From Ruminococcus flavefaciens AE3010 (GTDB taxonomy: Bacteria; Bacillota; Clostridia; Oscillospirales; Ruminococcaceae), in assembly GCF_000526795.1 (NCBI RefSeq), contig NZ_JAGT01000001.1, positions 953,001-1,017,000 on the forward strand: DNA of 64,000 bases. Reading direction: 5' to 3'. The notes beneath the pieces were generated by a model that was not told the origin of the DNA, did no database searches, and saw only the letters and a list, made by a program, of their open reading frames with translations. Both the position numbers and the translations under genes were made by a program. Below, one piece after another: positions 46,302 to 55,064 of this stretch (within the stretch, counting starts at the first letter, position 1; each line of letters starts with the position of its first letter).

Positions 46302-46427
46302 TTAGGCATCTTCATTTACTACAATCGCTCTTCCAAATGATAAGTGGACAATTATTTTCAAAAAAAATTGCAGCATTGAAATAGCAACAAAAAAAGAACT
46401 CGCCATGATAGCAAGTTCTTCTGGCAT
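46302..46427 (-). CDS. candidate 41-residue membrane peptide in sigma-factor leader
   Basis: ATG 46427 to TAA 46302 encodes a peptide with a hydrophobic core (MASSFFVAISMLQFFLKIIV) and a hydrophilic tail (VNEDA). It ends 17 bp before the sigma-factor ATG. No clear ribosome site precedes the ATG, and the terminator-like hairpin lies within it, so translation is uncertain. Shape resembles small holin-like toxins, but that is only a resemblance. Confidence 0.25.
   Translation of the reverse strand: MPEELAIMASSFFVAISMLQFFLKIIVHLSFGRAIVVNEDA
46387..46420 (-). terminator. terminator-like hairpin in sigma-factor leader
   Basis: On the minus strand AAGAACTTGC/GCGAGTTCTT with a seven-base T run directly after it, about 40 bp downstream of a consensus promoter and about 105 bp before the sigma gene. 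It could end a short RNA or act as an attenuator. Confidence 0.6.
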
Positions 46428-46458
46428 TTTTTATGAGCGTGACATAAATTACGCTTAC

Positions 46459-46487
46459 ATTATACCGTGTTCCTATTCCTTTGTCAA
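46459..46487 (-). promoter_or_regulatory. consensus sigma-A promoter
   Basis: On the minus strand TTGACA (46487-46482), exactly 17 bp, TATAAT (46464-46459): a perfect consensus reading towards the ECF sigma gene. Confidence 0.8.
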
Positions 46488-46603
46488 TAGCTCATAATGC
46501 ATTTCAAGCACATTTTTGCATTTCCGCTAATCATGCCTAAGAGCTCACATAGCACTTGTAGCGCATTCCAGAATGTCTCAGACAACTATATATAATGTAA
46601 TTC

Positions 46604-46640
46604 AAGAAGCCAGCTCTCGAGCAAGCTGGCTTCTTTTTTG
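46604..46640. terminator. bidirectional terminator
   Basis: Stem AAGAAGCCAGC/GCTGGCTTCTT with T runs on one side and A-rich sequence on the other; 26 bp after the end of the CotH gene, serving its minus-strand transcript. Confidence 0.8.
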
Positions 46641-46665
46641 AATAATACAATTAAAAATATTCTGA

Positions 46666-49158
46666 TCAGTGTTTAAAAAAACTATTGTTCGGAGGTGATT
46701 GGCAGAAATAATTCTTTAAATTGAGTAATGAACGTATCAACTCAGTAATTCTCGAATTATACCTGTTATATGTGTTCCTGATTATAGTGTTGATATAATC
46801 CGGCACAGAAAACGTATTTATTATGGTTTTATTATCTCCGTAATGATAAATCGCAGTTATCCTATTTGATATGGCAAAGTAATCAGGAGTGCAGGTAAAG
46901 CCATAATACTTTCCGTCGCAACTCATGCAATCAGCATCAAAAGTATCAGTGTATGTTTTTCCATTGATACTGAATTCCATGAAGCTGTCGTTCTTTTCTT
47001 CCTCTGTTAGTGAAGAAAGATCAAGATAGAAATTTAAGCTTATCTGTTTACTCAGCACAATGCTCTGTGCCTTGAATTCTGGAACAGGCTCTTCTGCTGA
47101 TTCGTCCTGAATTACAGTAGTAAAGTTTCTTGCAATAGTATTATTGTTCTTGTCTTTTCCAATAAAGGATATTACGTTTTTCTTTCCTGATATTCCACAG
47201 AACTTATCCGCAGGCAGCTCAAATCTTACAGAACCATTGGATACTTCAAAAGTATCATAATATGATCCGTTAACATATGCTTTAAGGCTGAATGTCTGAG
47301 GATCATCTACAGATACCTGCATTATAAGGGCTTTATCGGGCTTGATTGCAGCCTCGGCAGGTGCACTAGCAGATATCATATCTTTCATTGCATTTGGTGT
47401 AGAAATCTTTATGCTTTCAGATCTGATATAAGGTGATGCACTGTTCTCGTTGTAGGTGCTTGCAAGCAATGAATTATCTGACTTAAACTGTTCATCAAGC
47501 CAGGCAATACGTTCACGCATGTATGATATGAATATATCTCTGTCAGCAATATAGCCTCTTCCGTAGCCTGGCCACTGATTATTTCTGTCCCAGAGTGCAC
47601 TGTCTGCCATACCAGATTCATAAAGATACTCACTGTCTTTTTCCAGTGCACCGTTCTCCTTTATAACATCTTCAAGATAAGGTCTGATCTGCCAGTATCT
47701 TTCGGTTGCAGCCGAAATGAACAAAGGATCATCAAGAAATTCTCTGTAGAAGTTCTGCGGGTCTTCAAATTGTGATACTTTCCAGCCTGTTGCTTCACCG
47801 CTTATATCCTGACTAACGATTATAGAGCCTGCTCCGGTATCGAAATCCCATGGAGGGCCGAACTTCAGCAGAGAATCGTGATTCTTATAGATATATCTGC
47901 TTTTGTAGCGTGAATCATCATTTCCCATTATCTCCATAAGCAGCCAATAAGATACCATTGAATCAAAATCAGCAAGCTCAGTGTAATGAGTCATTTTACC
48001 ATCTATTATTGTATATCCATCTTCTGAGCGATATGCGTTTTCAAAATTCTGCCAGTAATTCTGTACATAACTCATCATCTCGTCGTTTGTATTAAGAAAT
48101 TCAGGCGATTTTAACATTACTTTAAGACCTGAGTCTGTCATGAATTTTGATTCCTCATCATATTCTTCAGAGGATTCAAAGAGATAACCTCCGGAAAGAT
48201 CGGTCTCAAAGTCATAATAGTCTGCTACAACATATTCTTTACCGTCAAAGCTGACCGTACCGCCTTCTCTTATCCATGACATATCCTCTGTCATCATATC
48301 GGTAAGCTCATCTTTTTTGTCGCCTTTGATTTTTTCTGCTTTTGCGATAGCTGAGGCAGCTTCCTTTGCTTCGTTCTCCCAGTCAAATATATCCACTCTT
48401 GCTTCTTCTATGCCAACCTGTTCACATAACTGATAGTTACCAACGTATTCACCGTTTATAACTACGTCCGCCCATACTGTTTCCATGGTAGTCAGACCGA
48501 GTTCTTTGGAAAGTCGGGAAGCAGTAGTGTTTCTCAGAAGGCTTTCGTCCTGATAATTGGCAAGCAAGCACCATTTCTTACTCTTGCCCATACCATACAA
48601 ATCAGTCTTTTTATCAAGCTTTATCTTATACGGTTTCTTTTCCCAGCCCCATGTAGTATTTCCGCGGCCTTGCATAGTCATTCTTCCATTGTATACAGGA
48701 GCTTCTGTCTCATCATTGTTCTGAATAAACATATCGCCATCTTTGGCATCTTTTTTGAATGCCGGGACCTGACCGTCATCGGTATTGATGTAAATAACGG
48801 GAAGCTTACTGAAGTAAACCTTATCGACTGTTTTGTATTCCTCTCCATCAAATTCCTGAACGATTATCCATTTCTCATAAAGCTCATTTGTAAGGATAAA
48901 GTTCTCTGGATCAACCTCATTATCGTCTGCAAAGCACTTGATCAAGCTTCCTGAAGGATTATTTATCTTCAGAGTATTACCGGTTTTTAAGTATGTTTTA
49001 TCAATACTTACTTCTGTATTTTCTGTTTCCCCTGCAAATGCTGTAAGTGTTTTCTGTGTAAATATCTGGCTGCAATTATTTGTAAGCATCAGATTAGTAC
49101 AAGTCAGAGCTGCTGCTGTAAAGCTAAGCATTTTTTTGAATATTTTTCGATTAGACAA
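46666..49158 (-). CDS. secreted CotH-family protein
   Basis: The start is probably TTG 49158: GGAGG lies 8-9 bases upstream, while the TTG at 49164 is too close to it. About 830 residues with a signal peptide ~1-40. CotH core (~120-560): MQGRGNTTWGWEKKPYKIKLD, MGKSKKWCLLANYQDESLLRN, DVVINGEYVGNYQLCEQVG, and WDFDTGAG, the metal-binding kinase motif. CotH proteins are atypical protein kinases; in Ruminococcus and clostridia they accompany cellulosomes. Beta-rich domains follow (~640-790). The C-terminus (TELIRSLLNLKNYFCQ) looks cut short compared with the usual tail. No dockerin. Confidence 0.88.
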   Translation of the reverse strand: MSNRKIFKKMLSFTAAALTCTNLMLTNNCSQIFTQKTLTAFAGETENTEVSIDKTYLKTGNTLKINNPSGSLIKCFADDNEVDPENFILTNELYEKWIIVQEFDGEEYKTVDKVYFSKLPVIYINTDDGQVPAFKKDAKDGDMFIQNNDETEAPVYNGRMTMQGRGNTTWGWEKKPYKIKLDKKTDLYGMGKSKKWCLLANYQDESLLRNTTASRLSKELGLTTMETVWADVVINGEYVGNYQLCEQVGIEEARVDIFDWENEAKEAASAIAKAEKIKGDKKDELTDMMTEDMSWIREGGTVSFDGKEYVVADYYDFETDLSGGYLFESSEEYDEESKFMTDSGLKVMLKSPEFLNTNDEMMSYVQNYWQNFENAYRSEDGYTIIDGKMTHYTELADFDSMVSYWLLMEIMGNDDSRYKSRYIYKNHDSLLKFGPPWDFDTGAGSIIVSQDISGEATGWKVSQFEDPQNFYREFLDDPLFISAATERYWQIRPYLEDVIKENGALEKDSEYLYESGMADSALWDRNNQWPGYGRGYIADRDIFISYMRERIAWLDEQFKSDNSLLASTYNENSASPYIRSESIKISTPNAMKDMISASAPAEAAIKPDKALIMQVSVDDPQTFSLKAYVNGSYYDTFEVSNGSVRFELPADKFCGISGKKNVISFIGKDKNNNTIARNFTTVIQDESAEEPVPEFKAQSIVLSKQISLNFYLDLSSLTEEEKNDSFMEFSINGKTYTDTFDADCMSCDGKYYGFTCTPDYFAISNRITAIYHYGDNKTIINTFSVPDYINTIIRNTYNRYNSRITELIRSLLNLKNYFCQSPPNNSFFKH

Positions 49159-49594
49159 TTTCAATTCCTCCTTTTACATTTAAGCCATTCATTTATTTGT
49201 GTATACCTTGAAAATAGTTTTGCTATAACATATTATTCCCCCCTATTGCTGATATATTTGTTTCTATTATACGTCGTTTTTAGAAACATTTTTGTTACAA
49301 TTTCTTATGACAAAGTCATTGTAGCATATTTTTTATAAAAAAAGCAGATAATTACAAATTTGTAATTGATACTTTTTTATTTTAGTCCACACATTGCTAT
49401 GAACTAAAACACCGTACTATATTTCTTAATATCTAATAGTACGGTTGTATCTATCTTCTAATTCTAAGTTGATAAAATTGCATTCACACTTATTAAAAAC
49501 GTCTTTAATGCTATAAGTTCGTGCATAAAACATATAATATTTAGTCATTCAAAAGATAGTTTTATTATTACAAAATATTTTAAACATTAAATCA

Positions 49595-49623
49595 TTGATT
49601 ATTTTGGTAAAATATGGTACAAT
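49595..49623 (+). promoter_or_regulatory. putative sigma-A promoter of the MATE gene
   Basis: TTGATT (49595-49600), 17 bp, TACAAT (49618-49623) with TGG just before it, 100 bp before ATG 49723. The rest of the 49165-49722 gap is very AT-rich and holds no gene I can support. Confidence 0.6.
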
Positions 49624-49722
49624 AAAAAATGTTCTCGGATAGACAACTTTGATCTATTGAAGAAATAACTTTTAACTTAGCTAAAAAAAATAGATATCAT
49701 AGCGAATAACGGAAGTGATACT

Positions 49723-51105
49723 ATGTCAACATTGATTATACCAGATAATTCTCTTGGTACAAGACCTCTTAAATCATTACTGTGTTCCCTTGCTGTTCCT
49801 TCAATAATTTCGAATGTCATTAACGCTCTTTATAACATTGTTGATCAGATATTCATAGGTCATGGTGTAGGTAAACTTGGAAATGCCTCTACCAATGTTT
49901 CATTTCCACTAACAACCATATGTATGGCAATAGGACTTATGGTTGGCCTTGGTTCAGCCTCTGGTTTCAATCTGGAACTTGGAAAAAAGAATGTAAACAG
50001 AGGTAAAAGCATTGCAGGTACAGCAGCAATACTACTACTCATCAGTGGTGCCATCATCAGTATTACTGTTCAGATATTCCTTCATTCAATGCTTATATTA
50101 TTCGGAGCAACCGAAAATATAATGCCATTCGCAACAGATTATGCAGGAATAACATCATTAGGCATACCATTCCTATTGTTCTCAACTGGTATAAATCCGC
50201 TGATTCGAGCCGATAAAAGCCCACGATACGCTATGAATGCTATCGCCTTTGGAGCAATGCTTAATACAATACTTGATCCAATATTCATATTTGTATGTGA
50301 TTGGGGAATCAAAGGCGCTGCATGGGCAACAGTAATCATTCAGATACTTTCAGCATTACTGCATGCCTTTTATTTCACACGTTTCAAATCTGTTAAATTC
50401 GAATTAAACAACTTTATTCCTAAACTTAAAGAGGCAAGCTATATATGTAAACTTGGTTTCAATTTTTTCGTATTTCAGTTTTCAAATCTGTTGGTACAGA
50501 TAGTGATGAACAATGTTCTTCGCACATATGGAGCAAAAAGCATCTATGGTCCGGATACTCCTATTGCTGCTGCAGGTATCATCATGAAGGTAAGTGTTAT
50601 TTTCTTTGCACTGATCAATGGATTGATAAATGGTGCTCAACCAATCTGTAGTTATAATTACGGTGCCCAAAACTACAGAAGAGTACGCGATACTGTAAAG
50701 TTGGTCATAAAGGCAGCTATTATCATATCAACAGTAATATGGTTTATTTTCGAATTATTTCCCCAAGCACTTATATGTCTTTTCAGCAGTTCCGAAGACG
50801 ATCCGTTGTACCTCGAATTTGCGATAAAGTTCATGAGAATATACCTATTCTTTGTATTTATCAACGGTGTGCCGATATGCTCTGCAACTTTTTTTACTGC
50901 AATCGGAAATGTTCCAAAAGGAACTATACTATCATTTGCAAAACAACTAGTCTTTCGCGTTCCGCTTTTGCTTATTATGCCTGTATTCCTTGGATTAAAT
51001 GGTGTCATGTACGCACAAGTGATAACTGACCTACTTTCATTCACACTTGCAATCGTATTCCTTACAGATGAATTCAAAAAAATGCCACAAAAAAACTATT
51101 CTTGA
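49723..51105 (+). CDS. MATE-family multidrug/sodium antiporter
   Basis: 460 residues, twelve hydrophobic segments. Hallmarks: LLCSLAVPSIISNVINALYNIVDQIFIGHGVG near the N-terminus (shortened: VPSIISNVINALYNIVDQIF), GSASGFNLELGKKN, NPLIRADKSPRYAM, LINGLINGAQPICSYNYGA and the mirrored second half. MATE pumps export cationic drugs or metabolites using Na+ or H+ gradients. ATG 49723 has GGAAGTG upstream. It has its own promoter and a terminator at 51221; no regulator gene adjoins. Confidence 0.95.
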   Translation: MSTLIIPDNSLGTRPLKSLLCSLAVPSIISNVINALYNIVDQIFIGHGVGKLGNASTNVSFPLTTICMAIGLMVGLGSASGFNLELGKKNVNRGKSIAGTAAILLLISGAIISITVQIFLHSMLILFGATENIMPFATDYAGITSLGIPFLLFSTGINPLIRADKSPRYAMNAIAFGAMLNTILDPIFIFVCDWGIKGAAWATVIIQILSALLHAFYFTRFKSVKFELNNFIPKLKEASYICKLGFNFFVFQFSNLLVQIVMNNVLRTYGAKSIYGPDTPIAAAGIIMKVSVIFFALINGLINGAQPICSYNYGAQNYRRVRDTVKLVIKAAIIISTVIWFIFELFPQALICLFSSSEDDPLYLEFAIKFMRIYLFFVFINGVPICSATFFTAIGNVPKGTILSFAKQLVFRVPLLLIMPVFLGLNGVMYAQVITDLLSFTLAIVFLTDEFKKMPQKNYS

Positions 51106-51220
51106 TTTTTATCGCTTAACTTCTACCTTTATAAGGCGGTTGAAAACTATGCCGTCATCATTAATATACATTAAGCTCATTCTTATTTATGGTAGAGGAA
51201 CATTTTTCAACTTCATAAAA

Positions 51221-51256
51221 AGCAAACAGGCAGCCGCTATGGGCTGCCTGTTGCTT
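51221..51256. terminator. bidirectional terminator
   Basis: Stem AAGCAAACAGGCAGCC/GGCTGCCTGTTGCTT lies between the convergent MATE and solute-binding genes and can serve both. Confidence 0.8.
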
Positions 51257-51293
51257 ATATAGAGATCATATTATGAAAAAAGCGCGATCAATG

Positions 51294-53717
51294 TCAGTTT
51301 CTCTCACTGACGAGGATAGATGTACGATTCTGTATCATTTCAGCGGCTTCCTCAGCAGTTTTCTCACCGTGGAAGAAAGCATCCGCTTCTTCAAAGCATA
51401 TGTTTTCCACATCATAGTTCATGGAATACATCAGGGTATCACAGCTGAGGATATAGCGCTCAAGCTCATTTCGCTCATCCTGAGTCAACGGATACAAGGT
51501 CTTGTCCATTTTGGGATCTAAAGATGTGATCTCGATCTTATTGCCGTATTTGTCCCAGTCGTAGTACTTCGTAGTCTCGTCAAGATTTTTTTCAAAGTCC
51601 GATTTAAGTGCAGGATATCCGTAAGCATAGAAATTGTTTTCATTTTCATAGTCAAAGAAGGTCTTAATGAATTCCCATGCTCCCTCTTTCTTGGAACTCG
51701 ATTCACAGACAGCTAACTCTCCTGATACAACAAGCTTTCCGCCCTTGCCGTCTGACGAAGGGAAGCCAACAAGGGTATATTCATCTCCGCCAAAAGTATC
51801 ATACTTGGTATATGAGTTATAACCGCTGCACTCCGAAACAAGTGCCTTGTCCTGTGCTATCCATTTAGCTCTTTCATCGAAATACTTATCTATTTCTTCA
51901 TCCCCCTCATCTTCATCAGGCACATCCTCCACTTCTACGAAGCGGTTACAGAATTTGAGCATTTCGATGAAATCAGGACTATCGAATCTGCATTTGCCTT
52001 TCTCGATATCTACAAGGTCACTCTGACCATTCAGAAGAGTACGCAGCATTCTTTCCTTTGTGGAGTTGTTGTAGCGCTGCTCTGCCTGAACCTTATCATA
52101 CAGGTCTATCATTTCCTGTATTGTCCAGTTTTCATGATCTACGAATTTAGACTTGACTGCCAATGTTTCTATTGAGAACGAAGGAACGATACTGTAGAGA
52201 TGACCGTCCTTGCTCTCCATAGCTTTAAGCAGATTAGGAACTATATTATCACGGTTTATATCGGGATCGTTAGCCATAAATGAATAAAGGTCTGTGAATA
52301 ATCCCTTGCTGCCAAGAGACTTTATACTGTTATGGTCGTAACAGAGAATGAGATCGGGAGCATTTCCCGAGATTATATCCATCTGCATGAGATTGAGCAT
52401 TTCATTCTGCACTTTCAGGTACTCTTCCCTGCTCTCATACTCTTTTGAGCTGTTTCCGTTCTGCTTACGGTATTTTTCACTGTAATCCACTGTCTTTATC
52501 CTGTACTTGCTCTGGCTTCTGTTGAAGCTGTTTACCATCGGACCAACGCCGCCGTACAATACACCCAGTGTGATCATCTGAGTATTATCAGCCTCCCCTG
52601 CCGGACGACGTACAAGCTTGTATATCTTACAATTCATACCACCGCCGTATTCCCAGCAGTAGTACTCGTCGTTCCCCGCGCTTACAACGTCCATTGACGA
52701 AGCGTCTGCGTCAGCCCAGTTAAGGAGCTTTTCACTTGAACCGTCAGCCTTGACGCCATAGAGATCAGCATCGGTGGATCTCAACAGGCAGTAGTCTCCA
52801 AAGCCATTGAGGAACTGATCGTATGTAGATGTATCATTGTAATCAATAGTCACCAATGGGTCTCCGTATGACCTGTTCTCCACATCAACAGGCACTATAT
52901 AACGCATATTCTTATTGTAGTCACCGTTCTCATAGTAGGAATAGGACATATATACCGTGTCATCATTGCCCAGCAGATAATATACTGTTGCTTCCTCGAT
53001 ATCTTCTTTGAAATCAGGGAACTTTTCAAACTTGCCGTCGCTTTCGTAAACCACCTCGATACCGTTTGACAATGCAAGGAGAACAGAGCTGTCACTGACC
53101 TGTTTAAAAGAGTTTATGTAGAAATACTCTTCGTCGGTATCCCTTAGTTCCTCAAGCTCACCCATGTTTAAAAAGCTTTTCATCGAGCCGTCTGTGTTAT
53201 AAAAGCATATACCGTAGGTGGTCTTCTGTTTCTCATAGAACTCATCATAGTCAAAGTCCTCATCATAATCATCAGGAAGTTCCCTTCCGCCGTTGTCGTA
53301 CATGGTATACATCGCCGCAAGATAACCGCTGTGAGTTATCGAATATTCTGTATAGTAATCGTCTGCCTTTTTTACATCATCCGGAATGGTCAGCTCTATC
53401 TCTTTTACTTCAGAAAAATCACTGTTCATATAAAATATTTTGCTGTTATAACTGTCTGGTATGGTACATTCTCCTATGAAGCCTCCGTCTTTCTGATAAA
53501 CAAGATTTCTTATGCCTTGAAACTCCGTAATTGTTTTATATTCCGTGAGCTTGTATGAGCCTTCAAGGAGCTCTGCGGCGTTCATGTTGTCGCTGTTTGC
53601 CGAGATAGTATCAGCAGCAAAAAGCTTTGATGCTGTTTTTGTTTTTTCTGCACAGGAGCTCATTGAAAGGCAGGCCGCTGCTGCAAAGGCTGCTGCGCGC
53701 ATAAATTTGTTGTTCAT
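51294..53717 (-). CDS. large lipoprotein: beta-propeller-like domain plus family 1 solute-binding domain
   Basis: 807 residues, about twice a normal binding protein. Lipobox LSMSSC (Cys ~22). Residues ~45-375 have repeated beta-strand blocks (YNSKIFYMNSDFSEVKEI, YGICFYNTDGSMKSFLN, SSVLLALSNGIEVVYESDGK), suggesting a propeller. Residues ~385-800 are a solute-binding domain (MITLGVLYGGVGPMVNSFN, MDIISGNAPDLILCYD, DLYSFMANDPDINRDNIV, AWEFIKTFFD). No ABC permease genes adjoin. Known in Ruminococcaceae as orphan binding proteins; it may sense or hold a glycan at the surface (inference). Confidence 0.85.
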   Translation of the reverse strand: MNNKFMRAAAFAAAACLSMSSCAEKTKTASKLFAADTISANSDNMNAAELLEGSYKLTEYKTITEFQGIRNLVYQKDGGFIGECTIPDSYNSKIFYMNSDFSEVKEIELTIPDDVKKADDYYTEYSITHSGYLAAMYTMYDNGGRELPDDYDEDFDYDEFYEKQKTTYGICFYNTDGSMKSFLNMGELEELRDTDEEYFYINSFKQVSDSSVLLALSNGIEVVYESDGKFEKFPDFKEDIEEATVYYLLGNDDTVYMSYSYYENGDYNKNMRYIVPVDVENRSYGDPLVTIDYNDTSTYDQFLNGFGDYCLLRSTDADLYGVKADGSSEKLLNWADADASSMDVVSAGNDEYYCWEYGGGMNCKIYKLVRRPAGEADNTQMITLGVLYGGVGPMVNSFNRSQSKYRIKTVDYSEKYRKQNGNSSKEYESREEYLKVQNEMLNLMQMDIISGNAPDLILCYDHNSIKSLGSKGLFTDLYSFMANDPDINRDNIVPNLLKAMESKDGHLYSIVPSFSIETLAVKSKFVDHENWTIQEMIDLYDKVQAEQRYNNSTKERMLRTLLNGQSDLVDIEKGKCRFDSPDFIEMLKFCNRFVEVEDVPDEDEGDEEIDKYFDERAKWIAQDKALVSECSGYNSYTKYDTFGGDEYTLVGFPSSDGKGGKLVVSGELAVCESSSKKEGAWEFIKTFFDYENENNFYAYGYPALKSDFEKNLDETTKYYDWDKYGNKIEITSLDPKMDKTLYPLTQDERNELERYILSCDTLMYSMNYDVENICFEEADAFFHGEKTAEEAAEMIQNRTSILVSERN

Positions 53718-54057
53718 TCTGATGTTCCTTTCTGTTTTTAATCTGAATTATAAGCTTATGTCACGCTCGGTATTTGTCTTTCTAATACTATAAACGACTT
53801 GACGAAATAAAATGTGACATATTATTTCTATTTTTTCATTAGCTTTTAGCTTCAATAATCAAATAGCATTATCTATGAGAAACTGTGGCATACAAAAGGC
53901 AGCTAAACAAGTGGCTGTCCAAACTTTATAATCTGTTTATTTAGTAATAGAATTTGATCTTTTTCAGAACTATCATTAATACATATCCAACGCAGTGTTA
54001 ATACGTACGGTTACTTCTCTAAACAACGTTTTTTACCAGTTACTTTTCTTGGCATTC

Positions 54058-54153
54058 TTATTTCTCTTCGAGCATAGTAGCCGCACCTATAAATAACGGA
54101 ACATTGTTCTTATCCACGATCATGTATACAAAAGATCTGTCAACTGCATCAAA
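54058..54153 (-). pseudogene. serpin C-terminal relic
   Basis: On the minus strand 31 codons read FDAVDRSFVYMIVDKNNVPLF then IGAATMLEEK and a stop. This is the conserved last strand of serpins (usually F.ADRPF.Y.I.D...PLFIG). An in-frame TGA precedes it and the rest of the ~400-residue protein is gone. Serpins with dockerins protect cellulosomes from proteases in some clostridia. The remaining 53718-54503 gap shows nothing else I can support as coding. Confidence 0.6.
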
Positions 54154-54503
54154 TCAGTTAAAAGTACAACGTGTTTACACATGGATTTTGTCATGTAAAG
54201 TCACTATAAGTCCCACAGGAAGCATGTTTCGATTTTTCGGCAGAAAATGATGGTTTTTTTCATTTTGTCCGTAACCCCTCAAAATATTATATGTATCATA
54301 TTTCATGGCTGCTAAAACAAGTTTTCAACAATCTAATTATTTTTCCACAAAAAATTTCATCATAAAAAAACCTTATATATATGCGAAGGCAAAATTTGAA
54401 ACCGTCAAATCCAAACTCAAACCTTGAGCTTATAATTTGCTTTCATAAATATTCGACTTGAATATTCATTCTCTTTTAATAATAATAGAGAGGAGGTCTC
54501 GAT

Positions 54504-54707
54504 ATGTACAGATTAAGGCATAACAGCATCAAGGCATCATCCATTGATAATACTAATGAGGAATTAGATGAAATGGTTTCGCTTGAACAAGTTAAAGAGA
54601 TCCTTTGTGAGATTGAACCACTTAATTCTCACGATATTAATGTTGTTCTAAATAAAAATGGCCACCTTGTCATCACTGTTGATGATGTTACTTATGAAAC
54701 AACATAA
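54504..54707 (+). CDS. small hypothetical protein
   Basis: 67 residues with an excellent ribosome site (GAGGAGG, 7 bases before ATG). Acidic and soluble: VSLEQVKEILCEIEPLNSHD, then a beta-hairpin-like NKNGHLVITVDDVTYETT. No family recognised. It lies head-to-tail opposite the replication operon and ends about 110 bp before that operon's terminator, so it may belong to the same element. Confidence 0.65.
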   Translation: MYRLRHNSIKASSIDNTNEELDEMVSLEQVKEILCEIEPLNSHDINVVLNKNGHLVITVDDVTYETT

Positions 54708-54820
54708 TTATTACCTATTTTGTCTGATATATATCAAAGAACTATTACAACAAATGTTTCTCCATATTTTAGATGCATAAAACTCATTTAATTATACTTC
54801 TGCTTGTTAGTAAAAAAAAA

Positions 54821-54859
54821 TGTCATGCACTCTTATGAATTATCAAGAAGTGCATGACA
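54821..54859 (-). terminator. terminator of the replication operon
   Basis: Stem TGTCATGCACT/AGTGCATGACA; on the minus strand it is followed by a run of T (A run at 54812-54820 on plus). Located 16 bp after the last minus-strand ORF. Confidence 0.75.
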
Positions 54860-54875
54860 AACAAGCGAAAAGTAA

Positions 54876-55064
54876 TTAATGAACAAAGGTATAATTATCA
54901 AAACGTACGTTATTATCATGAAGTTCGACTTGAACCGTATTGATAACAATAATACCTATACCTGTGCAGGTTGTGTAACTCAACAGCCATATTATATTAA
55001 CTGATACTTTTCTTTTTCTTATGTATAATTTGTCTAATAGAGTATCACCACCTGCACCTTTCAA
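54876..55064 (-). CDS. candidate small membrane protein, last gene of replication operon
   Basis: An open frame from TTG 55064, overlapping the primase stop by four bases, encodes 62 residues with one hydrophobic segment (VNIIWLLSYTTCTGIGIIVI). The start codon is weak, but the frame ends just before the operon terminator, which supports it being translated. No family recognised. Confidence 0.35.
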   Translation of the reverse strand: MKGAGGDTLLDKLYIRKRKVSVNIIWLLSYTTCTGIGIIVINTVQVELHDNNVRFDNYTFVH

